64,000 nucleotides of DNA from Rhodothermales bacterium. Its GTDB lineage: Bacteria > Bacteroidota > Rhodothermia > Rhodothermales > Bin80. How positions within the stretch are numbered: the stretch's first letter is position 1; every line of letters starts with the position of its first letter. Below the pieces are notes generated by a model, which did not search any database, was not told where the DNA came from, and saw only the letters and a list, made by a program, of their open reading frames with translations. A program made the position numbers and the translations under genes. The stretch spans positions 2,106,380 to 2,170,379 of the forward strand of contig OX638318.1 of the NCBI GenBank assembly GCA_951812585.1. Reading direction: 5' to 3'. Shown here one piece after another: positions 52,454-60,605 of the stretch.

Positions 52454-52810
52454 ATGCGTCCATCTTCATTTGTCCGTCTTGCTCTGATACTTCTGACGTT
52501 ATTTGTGAGCGAGACGGTTAGGGCACAGCACTATACCGTAACGGGTTCGGTGGCCGATTCCTCGGGCACGTTGCTGTCCCAAGCCACCGTTGTGGCACTA
52601 CATCGCACAGACTCGACCTTGGTCAGCTTTAGCACTTCGCGCAGCGACGGCCACTTTACGCTCCGCCGCCGCCCCAGACAGAAACCAGTGCGCACACTCG
52701 ATACGCTTTTGTTAACTGCACTTAACGGATCTTTAATGGCACATGCCATGCGCCTCAAAATTGGTGTATTTTGGCCACCGGTTCCTGTCTTATGCGTCGC
52801 AGCTTTCTAG
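52454..52810 (+). pseudogene. N-terminal fragment of an outer-membrane protein (carboxypeptidase-regulatory-like domain)
   Basis: Reads MRPSSFVRLALILLTLFVSE (signal), then AQHYTVTGSVADSSGTLLSQ, ATVVALHRTDSTLVSFSTSR and SDGHFTLRR. This is the beta-sandwich start of large outer-membrane beta-barrel proteins partnered with GLPGLI genes. After about 52675 the sequence changes to unrelated residues and stops, so roughly 90% of the protein is missing. A longer open frame upstream to 52241 is not protein-like. Confidence 0.65.
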
Positions 52811-52844
52811 GCTCATATACATCTGGCACACCGGTCACAAAAAG

Positions 52845-52861
52845 CACCCCTCGTGGGGGTG
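52845..52861. terminator. GC-rich hairpin, possible terminator
   Basis: CACCCC-TCGTG-GGGGTG can form a 6 bp GC stem, followed closely by a second hairpin (TCCCCG-CAC-CGGGGA, about 52887-52901). There is no U-run, so this could equally be a structured leader for the small lipoprotein gene at 53009. Confidence 0.3.
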
Positions 52862-53008
52862 GGCCGGCGGCTGATTCGGCGGAGAGTCCCCGCACCGGGG
52901 AGCAAGGAATAGAAAGGCTCAATCACCCCAATATTACGAATAATCCTCACGAATACCTGTTAATGGAAGCGGTACCAGTACATTCACTCACTCAAATACC
53001 CTTGAATC

Positions 53009-53242
53009 ATGAAGACCTTCTTCACGGTCACTGGCCTATTGATTGCAGGCCTCCTGATCATAGCCGGCTGCGAGTCGTCTTCTACCGTGGTGGACGAATC
53101 ACCACAGGACCTGCTCTCACTGATTCGTCAACTTGAAACGCCTGGAGAGTCGCTGATCACCTCCAATCGTAGCGTTTTTGTCTCGGAGTTTGGCCCAGTG
53201 ACATTGGCCGGTTGCCCAATGGGATTCACTGGGGGTTCCTGA
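53009..53242 (+). CDS. Small lipoprotein, unknown function
   Basis: 77 aa: MKTFFTVTGLLIAGLLIIAG then CES, a clear lipoprotein signal, followed by an acidic segment (VVDESPQDLLSLIRQLETPG) and SEFGPVTLAGCPMGFTGG. I know no family. The next open frame overlaps its last 30 bp in the -1 frame, so the two may be one gene split by a frameshift. Confidence 0.55.
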   Translation: MKTFFTVTGLLIAGLLIIAGCESSSTVVDESPQDLLSLIRQLETPGESLITSNRSVFVSEFGPVTLAGCPMGFTGGS

Positions 53243-53532
53243 CTCGAGAGGACACACACGCACTCCGTCTGGGGCTTGCTTTCGGCAGTATCAGCAGGAG
53301 TGGATCCCCGAGCAAGGTGGATGCTCCGACAGATTGCACATTGAAGAGCGGTGGAGGCCTGAGAGCCCAGAAGCGATTTGCGGATTGGGTGAAAGCCCTG
53401 CATAATCACTGCGACGGAGCATGGACATGGACCGAAGAGAACGGGGAGACTCATGCCAACGGGTACAATCTGGTTGTGGACAGTACGGGCGAAGTGACGC
53501 TGGCCGATTACGACCTGCCCGACGACGGATGA
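53212..53532 (+). CDS. Hypothetical protein, possibly the continuation of 53009-53242
   Basis: 106 aa: ADWVKALHNHCDGAWTWTEE, NGETHANGYNLVVDSTGEVT and LADYDLPDDG look like real protein (acidic, Trp-rich), whereas the first 30 residues (RLGLAFGSISRSGSPSK) do not. That favours a frameshifted single lipoprotein gene. No domain recognised. Confidence 0.4.
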   Translation: MPNGIHWGFLTREDTHALRLGLAFGSISRSGSPSKVDAPTDCTLKSGGGLRAQKRFADWVKALHNHCDGAWTWTEENGETHANGYNLVVDSTGEVTLADYDLPDDG

Positions 53533-53820
53533 AGGCTAATCCCGTGGTAGGATGAACACAGTTTTCGCCAACCGTTCCGCGATTGCTGAGCGAGGATGGC
53601 TCAAAGTCAGCATCCACGGACTGAACATGAGGCGCCGGATGCGTTAGCGCGCACATCCAGTCTGTGTGCCCCCAGGGGAAACCCTGGGGCACCATTGCCC
53701 ACGGACTAGGATGATTTATCCTCCCTGCGTTTGGGGCGGGGAAATCCGCTTTCATTAATGCCTTACATCCTTTGTGGTACGGTCTGACAGGCTTGCGCAG
53801 CACGCTGTTCTGACACCGGT

Positions 53821-54124
53821 TTGGCGGAAAGAGCCTACTTGTCGAAGGAATCCAAGGCCATGGGGGACACGTTACCAGTGCTTGGCAATACGACTATGGA
53901 TGTCTACCTCAACGGCGAGGCTTTCTGGTGCAACATCCCTGCCGCTGTCTGGGATTACAGACTTGGCGGTTACCAAGTGCTAAAGAGTGGTTGTCGTACC
54001 GGGAGCGCAAAGTTCTGGACAGAAACCTGCGAATCGAGGAAGTTCGGCACTTCACTGACATGCACGGCGGATTGGGGCGCTGCTGCTGGTGACATCCGAA
54101 GGATCCAGGAGGAGATCGCAATGA
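53821..54124 (+). pseudogene. Type ISP-like restriction-modification enzyme, C-terminal remnant
   Basis: Frame one: VLGNTTMDVYLNGEAFWCNI then PAAVWDYRLGGYQVLK. After a shift: EWLSYRERKVLDRNLRIEEV then RHFTDM. After a second shift: IGALLLVTSEGSRRRSQ. The string LDVYLNxxAYWxxVPxxVWxYxxGGYQVLKKWLSYRExxxLGRxLxxEEVRHFT is the conserved C-terminus of type ISP and related single-chain restriction enzymes, where it ends the target-recognition region. All upstream methylase and helicase domains are absent. Confidence 0.7.
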
Positions 54125-54282
54125 CTAAGGGATTTAAGACTATGTAAAATATGATTTTAGGAGGTTAGACGAAGTCAGCAGCTTTCGTTGCTGCGACTCC
54201 GATCGCGTGCACGGCGACGAGTTGATAATGAGCCCAGAAATCCGTATAGTAGGGATCCATCTAACTAGTCACTACTCCTCGT

Positions 54283-54834
54283 ATGCAGCTACGTCACACG
54301 TTTCTGATCATCATCGCGCTCTGCCTCGTGCTGCCTGCTTCTGCGCAGGATGGCGATAAGGGCATGAGCAACAGCGCGTACCTCGACGCCTTCCTGGCTG
54401 ACTTCGAAGCGTCTTCCGACAAGATCATGCAGCTGGCCGGTGCCTTCTCGGAAGAGCAGTACGCCTGGCGCCCCGCCGAAGGGATTCGCTCGGTAAGCGA
54501 AGTATTCGTTCACGTTACCAACGCCAACATCGGTTTAGCTAGTGCCTTGGGCTTCAATCATGAAATGGATCGCCCTGCCGGCCCGGAGGCCGAGCAGGCA
54601 ATCACCTCCAAGGCGGATGTCATCGCCGATCTTGAAATGGGCCAGATCCATGTTCGCCAGGCAGTAAAGGCGATAATGGAGGAGGATCTCAGTGGAGAAA
54701 TCAGCGCCTTCGGCCAGACCATGACACGTTTGCAGGTTCTCATGATCCTGGGGTCCCACAGCCATGAGCATCTTGGACAGGCCATCGCCTACGCGCGCAG
54801 CATCGGCGTTGTGCCGCCCTGGAGTGGCGGCTGA
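54283..54834 (+). CDS. Secreted DinB-family protein
   Basis: 183 aa with a signal peptide (FLIIIALCLVLPASAQ). Four-helix DinB/YfiT-like domain: FLADFEASSDKIMQLAGAFS, EEQYAWRPAEGIRSVSEVFV, HVTNANIGLA and LMILGSHSHEHLGQAIAYAR. The metal-binding histidine triad of the family is visible as H in VFVHVTN and HSHEHLGQ. DinB-like proteins are metal-dependent thiol transferases or of unknown role; exported ones are common in this phylum. Surrounding DNA is accessory, but the gene itself is intact. Confidence 0.9.
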   Translation: MQLRHTFLIIIALCLVLPASAQDGDKGMSNSAYLDAFLADFEASSDKIMQLAGAFSEEQYAWRPAEGIRSVSEVFVHVTNANIGLASALGFNHEMDRPAGPEAEQAITSKADVIADLEMGQIHVRQAVKAIMEEDLSGEISAFGQTMTRLQVLMILGSHSHEHLGQAIAYARSIGVVPPWSGG

Positions 54835-55245
54835 TCAAGGCTGCGCTTAGTGGGGATCAGCCCGGCGACTCTGGCTGCAATTAGTGCGCAGCATCAACGT
54901 AGCGCTACTCCGGATGCTGTTGCCGCATAGAAAACTAGCGGCAGCACTGGTGGAAGCTCTGTCGCACACATGCTGCGACCCTTGCCGTGCATATGTCAGT
55001 GGCCCGTTTGCTGCCTTGCTGTGCAGGCGTGCGCTTTATGCGCTGTCATGCAAACGGATCCAGCCGGTGTGGGTGTCAACCACCCCATTAAACGTATCTC
55101 AAGAGCCGTCGTGATGTCGGCGCGATATGATTGCCTAGCCTTGTCGCAACGGATCCTCGGGCGTTCGGCCAGGAACTGATCCATTAGTCATCTGCCGACC
55201 CGGTTCCCGGAGCGGAAGGATGCGGTTGTGCGCTCGTAACCGATT
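54835..55245. other. 410 bp of accessory DNA, nothing assigned
   Basis: Minus-strand 55184 downward reads MDQFLAERPRIRCDKARQSY without known similarity. No RNA gene is seen. Confidence 0.4.
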
Positions 55246-55598
55246 TCAATCGTGCTTGAACCACGCGGCACGTTGTTCATAGCCCACTTCTCCGCGGGCG
55301 ACCGCCGTAATCACGTCTGCTAGGACCAGATCCTCCCCGGCCAGCCAATACCCGCCTTCTTATCGTCAGTACTTCTACCAGGTAGGCAGCCGTCCGCTTG
55401 TTGCCGTCTACAAAGCCGTGATTGGAAACGATGCTGTGGACCCAGCCGACGCTTTTTGTTGGATACGCGGTGGATCCGCGGGTAGTAGCCGTGATAGGGC
55501 CTTGCGATCGCGGACTCGACGCCGGATCGGTTGAGGATTCCTACGGCGCCGCCAGACAGAAGCACTTCGTCATGGGCACAGATTGCATCGGCCCACAT
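55246..55598 (-). pseudogene. doc: Doc/Fic-type toxin, frameshifted
   Basis: Three frames in order give a Doc protein: MWADAICAHDEVLLSGGAVG and ILNRSGVESAIARPYHGYYP; then VHSIVSNHGFVDGNKRTAAY (Fic motif HxFxDGNKR); then GYWLAGEDLVLADVITAVAR and EVGYEQRAAWFKHD. Doc toxins phosphorylate EF-Tu. The motif is intact, but two frameshifts (near 55470 and 55355) disable the gene. Confidence 0.8.
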
Positions 55599-55613
55599 GA
55601 TTCGGTAGTGGCC

Positions 55614-55721
55614 TCAGCGATTGGCCAAGACCTTCATGACCCTGCGTCGCCGAACTGAGACCTCCTGGATGATTGCCTCGGGCAGCTTGGAAACAGGGCG
55701 CTGTGCCACATAATCAGACAT
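55614..55721 (-). CDS. Small ORF just upstream of doc, possible antitoxin remnant
   Basis: 35 aa: MSDYVAQRPVSKLPEAIIQE then VSVRRRRVMKVLANR. It ends 15 bp before the doc frame on the same strand, the position of the antitoxin in phd-doc operons, but it is shorter than known antitoxins and shows no diagnostic motif. Confidence 0.3.
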   Translation of the reverse strand: MSDYVAQRPVSKLPEAIIQEVSVRRRRVMKVLANR

Positions 55722-55972
55722 GCCGCGATCCGTAGCGGAACGGTTCTTTCTCCGATCCACTGGTCACGGCACCAGCAGGCTTGGAGTCCGTGTTCTCAAG
55801 GGTCATCGGTTCCTCCATGGCTGATGCAATACCGCCGTCTTTTCTTCAAGAGCTGAAAACTCGCGGTCGAGCATCTGACGTTTGCCGGGGGCCTTTGGTT
55901 CAGCTAAGCGCGGGCTTGCACCCCGCGCGCCTTGCCCGTTCACTCCCAGTTCCTCGGTGTGCCCACGGGCAG

Positions 55973-56761
55973 CTAATCCATGACGCCGTACGGCGTCGCA
56001 GCGAGGCTGCGCCTAGCGGTGCTATTCTGCACGACGCCGCCGAAGCGGCGCTGCCTGCCGCAGAAGGCTGTCAGGGCTTCATCAAGTGCCGTGTCGTCAA
56101 AGTCAGGCCACTGACAGGGCGTGAAGTATAGCTCTGCATACGCGCACTCCCAGAGCAGGAAGTCGCTCAGGCGCTGCTCTCCGCCCGTCCGAATGAGGAG
56201 GTCCACATCCGGCACAACGGTGTCAACCTGGCAGGCTCCGGCTATAGCACGCTGGAAGACGTCCACGCAGCTTTCTCCCACGCCATTGGCATGGTGTTGG
56301 TCGGCGAGGTGCCGCGCGGCACGCGCCAAAGCGTACCGGGCTGAGTAGTCCACCGCCAGGCACAAATGCATAGAAGTCCCGGCGCGGGTGACCGCCTCTG
56401 CGTCTTTGATGGCCCGCAACACGTTATCTGCAAGCCGGTCACGCCTTCCCACAACGCTGAGCCTGATGCCCTCCTGCGCAAGCCTGCGGGACTCTGCAGG
56501 CAAACGATTGACCAAGAGTTGCATGATGGCCGAAACCTCGGAGCGCGGCCGCTTCCAATTGCCGGAAGAAAACGCGTACAGCGTGAGCGTGCCGACATTG
56601 CGGCGCGCAGCAGTTTCCACTACGGTGCGCACGGCATTAACGCCAGCGATATGGCCGGCGGTGCGGGGCAGCCCTCGATCATTGGCCCAGCGGCCGTTGC
56701 CATCCATGATGATGGCCACATGGAGTCTGGACTGCGGCGCTCTGTTATTTGTGGGTTGCAT
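55973..56761 (-). CDS. uppS: Isoprenyl transferase (undecaprenyl diphosphate synthase type)
   Basis: 262 aa. HVAIIMDGNGRWANDRGLPR holds the catalytic Asp and substrate-binding region, GHIAGVNAVRTVVETAARRN follows, then LTLYAFSSGNWKRPRSEVSA, LIRTGGEQRLSDFLLWECAY and ELYFTPCQWPDFD, all canonical for cis-prenyltransferases that elongate farnesyl diphosphate to the C55 lipid carrier. It is cytosolic and membrane-associated. Its start overlaps the stop of the small membrane gene upstream by 17 bp, and it closes a four-gene minus operon. Confidence 0.96.
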   Translation of the reverse strand: MQPTNNRAPQSRLHVAIIMDGNGRWANDRGLPRTAGHIAGVNAVRTVVETAARRNVGTLTLYAFSSGNWKRPRSEVSAIMQLLVNRLPAESRRLAQEGIRLSVVGRRDRLADNVLRAIKDAEAVTRAGTSMHLCLAVDYSARYALARAARHLADQHHANGVGESCVDVFQRAIAGACQVDTVVPDVDLLIRTGGEQRLSDFLLWECAYAELYFTPCQWPDFDDTALDEALTAFCGRQRRFGGVVQNSTARRSLAATPYGVMD

Positions 56762-57131
56762 TACGGTACAAATAGAGATGAAACAGCGTGATAATGCCCT
56801 GCGCTGCCAGGATCAAACAAATCATCAGGGCCCAGTACTCGAAGTCGCCCGTGGCGCGTCCCATGAGGTAGCTGTGTGCAGCCCCCGCGGCACCCAAGGC
56901 GACGAGCGTTGCAGACCCCAAGAAGAGCAGCATGTCGGCGCGCGGGAGCGGACGCTGTAATCGCACCAAGGCCGTACCGCTCATCGCCAGGATGAAGAGG
57001 GCTGCTCCCAAGCGTGGTGCGACCCAGGTCTGCGCCGGGTCGATCGTAAGGAAGAAGAGCACAAGGAGTGCCGCTACACCGGTGATGCAGCAGGCGGCGC
57101 TGCCAGACAGTCGAAGAAAAAGCTGAAGCAT
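56745..57131 (-). CDS. Small four-helix membrane protein
   Basis: 128 aa with four hydrophobic segments (GSAACCITGVAALLVLFFLT, LGAALFILAMSGTALVRL, MLLFLGSATLVALGAAGAAH, LMICLILAAQGIITLFHLYL). No family recognised. It lies 2 bp after the regulator and overlaps uppS. Confidence 0.65.
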   Translation of the reverse strand: MLQLFLRLSGSAACCITGVAALLVLFFLTIDPAQTWVAPRLGAALFILAMSGTALVRLQRPLPRADMLLFLGSATLVALGAAGAAHSYLMGRATGDFEYWALMICLILAAQGIITLFHLYLYRNATHK

Positions 57132-57133
57132 GG

Positions 57134-57478
57134 CTAGTAGACCTGGCGGGCAAGCGCCAGCATCTGTTCCATTTGGTTCAAGTACTTGATGAGCGCCTCC
57201 CGACCCTTGCGCGTAAGGCAGTATTCAGTCCTGGGCATGCGGCCAGCAAAGGACTTAAGGCATTCGATGTAGCCAGCGGTTTCCAGCTTGCGCGCATGGA
57301 CACTGAGGTTTCCATCGGTGGTGGCCAACAGATTCTTCAGGTCGCGGAAACTAAGCCGCTCGCCCGCAGCCAGGGCGCTCACAATGCCCAGCCGGATGCG
57401 GCCGTGAATCAGCGGGTCTGGACGCGTGCTCAGCGCCGCGGTAGTCCGTGCTATGAGCTGCACCGCGCTATCCGCCAT
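57134..57478 (-). CDS. Winged-helix transcriptional regulator
   Basis: 114 aa from MADSAVQLIARTTAALSTRP; a longer frame to 57688 lies inside the neighbouring gene. PLIHGRIRLGIVSALAAGER, LSFRDLKNLLATTDGNLSVH and ARKLETAGYIECLKSFAGRM are the DNA-binding domain of small ArsR/MarR-like regulators (family with N-terminal winged helix recognising a strand-turn, TEYCLTRKGREALIKYLNQM wing). No metal-binding cysteines. It overlaps the upstream membrane gene by 11 bp and would be expected to repress this operon through the palindrome at 58088. Confidence 0.87.
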   Translation of the reverse strand: MADSAVQLIARTTAALSTRPDPLIHGRIRLGIVSALAAGERLSFRDLKNLLATTDGNLSVHARKLETAGYIECLKSFAGRMPRTEYCLTRKGREALIKYLNQMEQMLALARQVY

Positions 57479-58070
57479 ACTTCCGGGCAATAGCAAGGCC
57501 AAAACCGATATGAAGCCCTCCAAACCCGGTAGCCAGCATCCAGTGATCCAGCGGCAACAGCAACGCCAGGACACCGAGCGCCATGAACAGAAGCCCCAAA
57601 ACCGGAATAAGGCCCACCGAGTTGCCACCGCCCGTGATGGTGCCCGCACCGTAGAGCAGCAGCCAGATGGCCGCGAGCATTTCGGCATCGCCCCGCTGCC
57701 ACAAAGCCACGGTGAGGACGATACCGGCCACCAGCGGCGGTGCCATGTTCAGAATGTACTTGCGACCCGGCCCGGAGCGCAGAGACACGCCGCTCCGGTG
57801 CGCCTTGCGCCTAAGCCCTGTAACGCCGACGGCGAGCGCGGCAACAAGCGCAAAAAGCCAGACCAGAAGAAAGCGATCCACCGTAGGCTGACGCGCCGCC
57901 AAAAAAGCCGCTGGCAGGGCCATCAGGCCGACCCAGAACATGCTCCAGCCTGGAACCGCCGTAAAGGAAGCGGTCCGTTCCATCACCTCGCGTATGAACC
58001 GCAGGTGCTCCGCAGCCTGGTCTTCGCTGCCATTTGCGCCGCGCGGGATTGGTTCGTGCATTGAATTCAT
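57468..58070 (-). CDS. Multi-pass membrane protein, first gene of the regulator-uppS operon
   Basis: 200 aa: a soluble N-terminus (EDQAAEHLRFIREVMERTAS), then five to six hydrophobic segments (MFWVGLMALPAAFLAAR, FLLVWLFALVAALAVGVTGL, MAPPLVAGIVLTVALWQ, LIPVLGLLFMALGVLALLLP). HLRFIREVMERTASFTAVPG is a motif seen in membrane proteins that partner with small winged-helix regulators. No function is assigned. Start ATG at 58070; the next Met is at 58061. Confidence 0.7.
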   Translation of the reverse strand: MNSMHEPIPRGANGSEDQAAEHLRFIREVMERTASFTAVPGWSMFWVGLMALPAAFLAARQPTVDRFLLVWLFALVAALAVGVTGLRRKAHRSGVSLRSGPGRKYILNMAPPLVAGIVLTVALWQRGDAEMLAAIWLLLYGAGTITGGGNSVGLIPVLGLLFMALGVLALLLPLDHWMLATGFGGLHIGFGLAIARKYGG

Positions 58071-58087
58071 ACCCTGTAGTACACACT

Positions 58088-58114
58088 TAAAGTACTTTAT
58101 GTTTCAAAGTATTT
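58088..58114. promoter_or_regulatory. Palindromic operator candidate upstream of the regulator-uppS operon
   Basis: TAAAGTACTTTA at 58088-58099 is a perfect 12 bp palindrome. A second, imperfect copy (CAAAGTATTT) follows at 58105-58114, 17 bp centre to centre. It lies 18 bp before the first gene of the minus operon and 61 bp before the plus-strand aldolase-like gene, so it could serve both. The assignment to the winged-helix regulator is inferred. Confidence 0.5.
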
Positions 58115-58174
58115 AGCCCGTACCTATTCGCGTGCGGCCAGAATCTATGCGTGCCAGAATCCGTTCCACTCGCC

Positions 58175-59314
58175 ATGCCGAAAACGATAGACGACCTCAG
58201 TACGCCATGCCTGCTGATTGAAAAGGAGCGCCTGGAAGCGAACTGTCGACAGATGCAGGCGCGCGCACGGGCTGAAGGCGTAGCGCTGCGGCCGCATACC
58301 AAGACGCACAAGATGTTGTCGCTAGCCGCGCTGCAAAAGTCGCACGGGGCACGGGGCATCACCGTTGCAAAGGTAGGCGAAGCCGAGGTGTTTGCGGCAG
58401 CGGGATTTGACGACATCTGCATCGCATACACCGTCGTCGGAGCGGAAAAGTCTGCGCGCATTGCCGCGCTCGCGCCTGGGATCTCGTTCTGCATAGACTC
58501 GCTCGAGGGGGCCCGCCAAGCGTCTGCTGTCTTTGCGGGCCTGGGCCGAACGGTGCGCGTGCTGCTGGAGATCGATGCCGGATACGGCCGTTGTGGCCGG
58601 ACCTGGGATGACCCCTCGCTGGTGACGTTTGCCCGGCATGTGGCGGACCTGCCCGGCCTTGCACTTGGCGGTATTCTAACGCATGAGGGGAACGCCTATC
58701 AGCCTCACCAAGCCGCCACGGTCATGGCCGAAGCGCGTGATCGCATGCTGTCGGTGGCGGTGCGGCTCGGTGATGCAGGCCTCGCGACACGGGGCCGGTT
58801 TGTCATCAGCGTGGGGTCCACGCCGTCGGCCAACGTCTTCAGGAACGCCCACAGGGACGGCTTCAGCATCACAGAGATCCGTCCAGGCAATTACGTTTTC
58901 AACGACCTGACTCAGGTAAACCTGGGCGTTTGCAGCTTTAAGCAGTGTGCTTTGACTGTGTTGACCACTGTCGTGAGTCAGCATCGGGGTGCAGGTGGTG
59001 CCGTGCGCTTCTTCCTCGATGCAGGGCGCAAGGTGCTGACCTCGGACCGTGCGCCGTTGTCCGACACATACGGACAGCTCCTGTACCACGCCAGGACCAT
59101 GGCTCCGCACCCGCACGCGCGCCTAACCAATCTGAGCGAGGAACACGGATGGGGCGCTGTGCGTGGGGGCAGCACGCTGACCGTCGGCGACCGTGTGCGC
59201 ATAGTGCCCAACCACGCATGTGTAGTCGTCAACACGCAGGATGAGGCCTACCTTGTCGATGGAGATGAAGTCCTAAACACCTGGCGCGTGGATGCGCGCG
59301 GGCACGTACAGTAG
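58175..59314 (+). CDS. D-threonine aldolase / D-serine dehydratase-like PLP enzyme
   Basis: 379 aa from ATG 58175 (GTG 58151 also in frame). N-terminal alanine-racemase-type barrel: [40 protein letters not shown] with the PLP Lys (PHTKTHK), [36 protein letters not shown]-terminal beta-domain: [12 protein letters not shown] and [14 protein letters not shown], where His and Cys bind the zinc/metal. The family cleaves D-3-hydroxy amino acids to glycine or dehydrates D-serine. It is cytosolic. Alcohol dehydrogenase follows by 13 bp. Confidence 0.92.
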   Translation: MPKTIDDLSTPCLLIEKERLEANCRQMQARARAEGVALRPHTKTHKMLSLAALQKSHGARGITVAKVGEAEVFAAAGFDDICIAYTVVGAEKSARIAALAPGISFCIDSLEGARQASAVFAGLGRTVRVLLEIDAGYGRCGRTWDDPSLVTFARHVADLPGLALGGILTHEGNAYQPHQAATVMAEARDRMLSVAVRLGDAGLATRGRFVISVGSTPSANVFRNAHRDGFSITEIRPGNYVFNDLTQVNLGVCSFKQCALTVLTTVVSQHRGAGGAVRFFLDAGRKVLTSDRAPLSDTYGQLLYHARTMAPHPHARLTNLSEEHGWGAVRGGSTLTVGDRVRIVPNHACVVVNTQDEAYLVDGDEVLNTWRVDARGHVQ

Positions 59315-59327
59315 CATAAAGAACCCC

Positions 59328-60365
59328 ATGAAAGCAGTAATGAAGGTAGCGCCCGGCGTTGGGCAGATAATGCTGCAGGAGATCGACGAGCCGGAGCCGG
59401 GTACCGAAGAGGTCAAGCTGAAGGTGCATGCAGCGGGAATCTGCGGCACGGATATACACATCTGGCTGGACGAGTTCAAGTCGCGGCCGCCCGTCGCATT
59501 GGGGCATGAAGTCTGCGGCGAAGTGGTTGGTCTTGGAGAACGGGTGCGCGGCGTAGCACTGGGTGATCGTGTAACCACCGAAACCTACTATGCAACCTGC
59601 ACCCGGTGTCGCTACTGCAGAGCCGGGCATTGTAACCTCTGCCTGGACCGGTACTCTATCGGCTCCGCCGTCAATGGGGGATTCGCCGAATATGTGGTGG
59701 TACCTGCGGCCAGCCTCCACCGCCTGCCCGCACACATATCCTATCGGGAAGGTGCGCTTACAGAGCCGCTGGCTTGTGCGGTGCAGGGCGTGCAGCTTTG
59801 TAGCGTACCCCCGCGCGCAGGGGAGGTCGCGGTGATTGCGGGTCCCGGCACCATGGGACTCTTGACGCTGCAGCTGGTCAAGGCGGCGGGTGCGCAGGTT
59901 GTGATGCTGGGCACCGATGCAGATGCGCGGCGTCTGTCGGTGGCAGAAGCGCTCGGCGCAGATCACATCTTCAACGTCAATACGCGCGACCCGCTGCCCC
60001 TTATCGAGGATGTAACCCATGGCGCGCTGGGCGCGGATGTGGTGTACGAATGCTCGGGAGCAGGCCCCGCCGCCGCGCAGCTGCTGCGGCTGGTGCGCCG
60101 CCGCGGGCGGTATGTCCAAGTGGGCCTGTTCGGAGGACCCATTCAGTGGGACCTGGACCAGGTGTGCTACAAGGAGCTGGTGGTCACCGGAAGTAACGCC
60201 AGCACACCCGAGTCCTGGCTCCGGGCCGTACAGCTGCTTGCGGACGGCACGGTGGTCGTAAGGCCGCTCATCACGCATGACTATGCGCTGGCGGACTGGG
60301 AGGCGGCCTTTGAAACGTTTCGCACCCAGCGCGGCATCAAGACGCTGTTTCGTCCGCAGCTCTAA
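59328..60365 (+). CDS. Zinc-dependent medium-chain alcohol/sorbitol dehydrogenase
   Basis: 345 aa from [10 protein letters not shown] at 59328. Catalytic zinc ligands: Cys in [17 protein letters not shown], His-Glu in [18 protein letters not shown], Glu in [16 protein letters not shown]. The structural zinc cysteines are [17 protein letters not shown]. The NAD motif is [20 protein letters not shown]. It is closest to sorbitol/threonine-3-dehydrogenase types. Pairing with the upstream D-threonine-aldolase-like gene hints at amino-alcohol or sugar-alcohol metabolism. Confidence 0.93.
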   Translation: MKAVMKVAPGVGQIMLQEIDEPEPGTEEVKLKVHAAGICGTDIHIWLDEFKSRPPVALGHEVCGEVVGLGERVRGVALGDRVTTETYYATCTRCRYCRAGHCNLCLDRYSIGSAVNGGFAEYVVVPAASLHRLPAHISYREGALTEPLACAVQGVQLCSVPPRAGEVAVIAGPGTMGLLTLQLVKAAGAQVVMLGTDADARRLSVAEALGADHIFNVNTRDPLPLIEDVTHGALGADVVYECSGAGPAAAQLLRLVRRRGRYVQVGLFGGPIQWDLDQVCYKELVVTGSNASTPESWLRAVQLLADGTVVVRPLITHDYALADWEAAFETFRTQRGIKTLFRPQL

Positions 60366-60605
60366 CGTCGCGCGCCAAGCGGTGCCACGAGAGACTGAGG
60401 CCCTGGGCCCGACGCGGTGTGCACATCTGGCGCCAACGTCTCTGCCCGCCTGCCGCTGCGGGGCCCATCCAAGGGACTGTGCGCGAAGCAGCTGGCACCG
60501 GCCGCGCGCGGCCAGTGGGCATGCGCCGCCCTATGAAGAAATGCCGAACGATTTGAATTGATGTCGGACGCTTCTTTTCTTATAGTGCTAAATGATCTTG
60601 CAGTG
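60366..60605. other. Leader of the hem operon
   Basis: 240 bp before hemA; likely holds its promoter. An in-frame ATG at 60561 would extend HemA by 15 residues (MSDASFLIVLNDLAV), which homologues lack. Confidence 0.4.

Noticed and set aside
52845-52901. Structured RNA (RNase P or riboswitch-like) from the paired GC hairpins
   Set aside because: The hairpins lack any conserved core sequence I know, so I list only a weak terminator.
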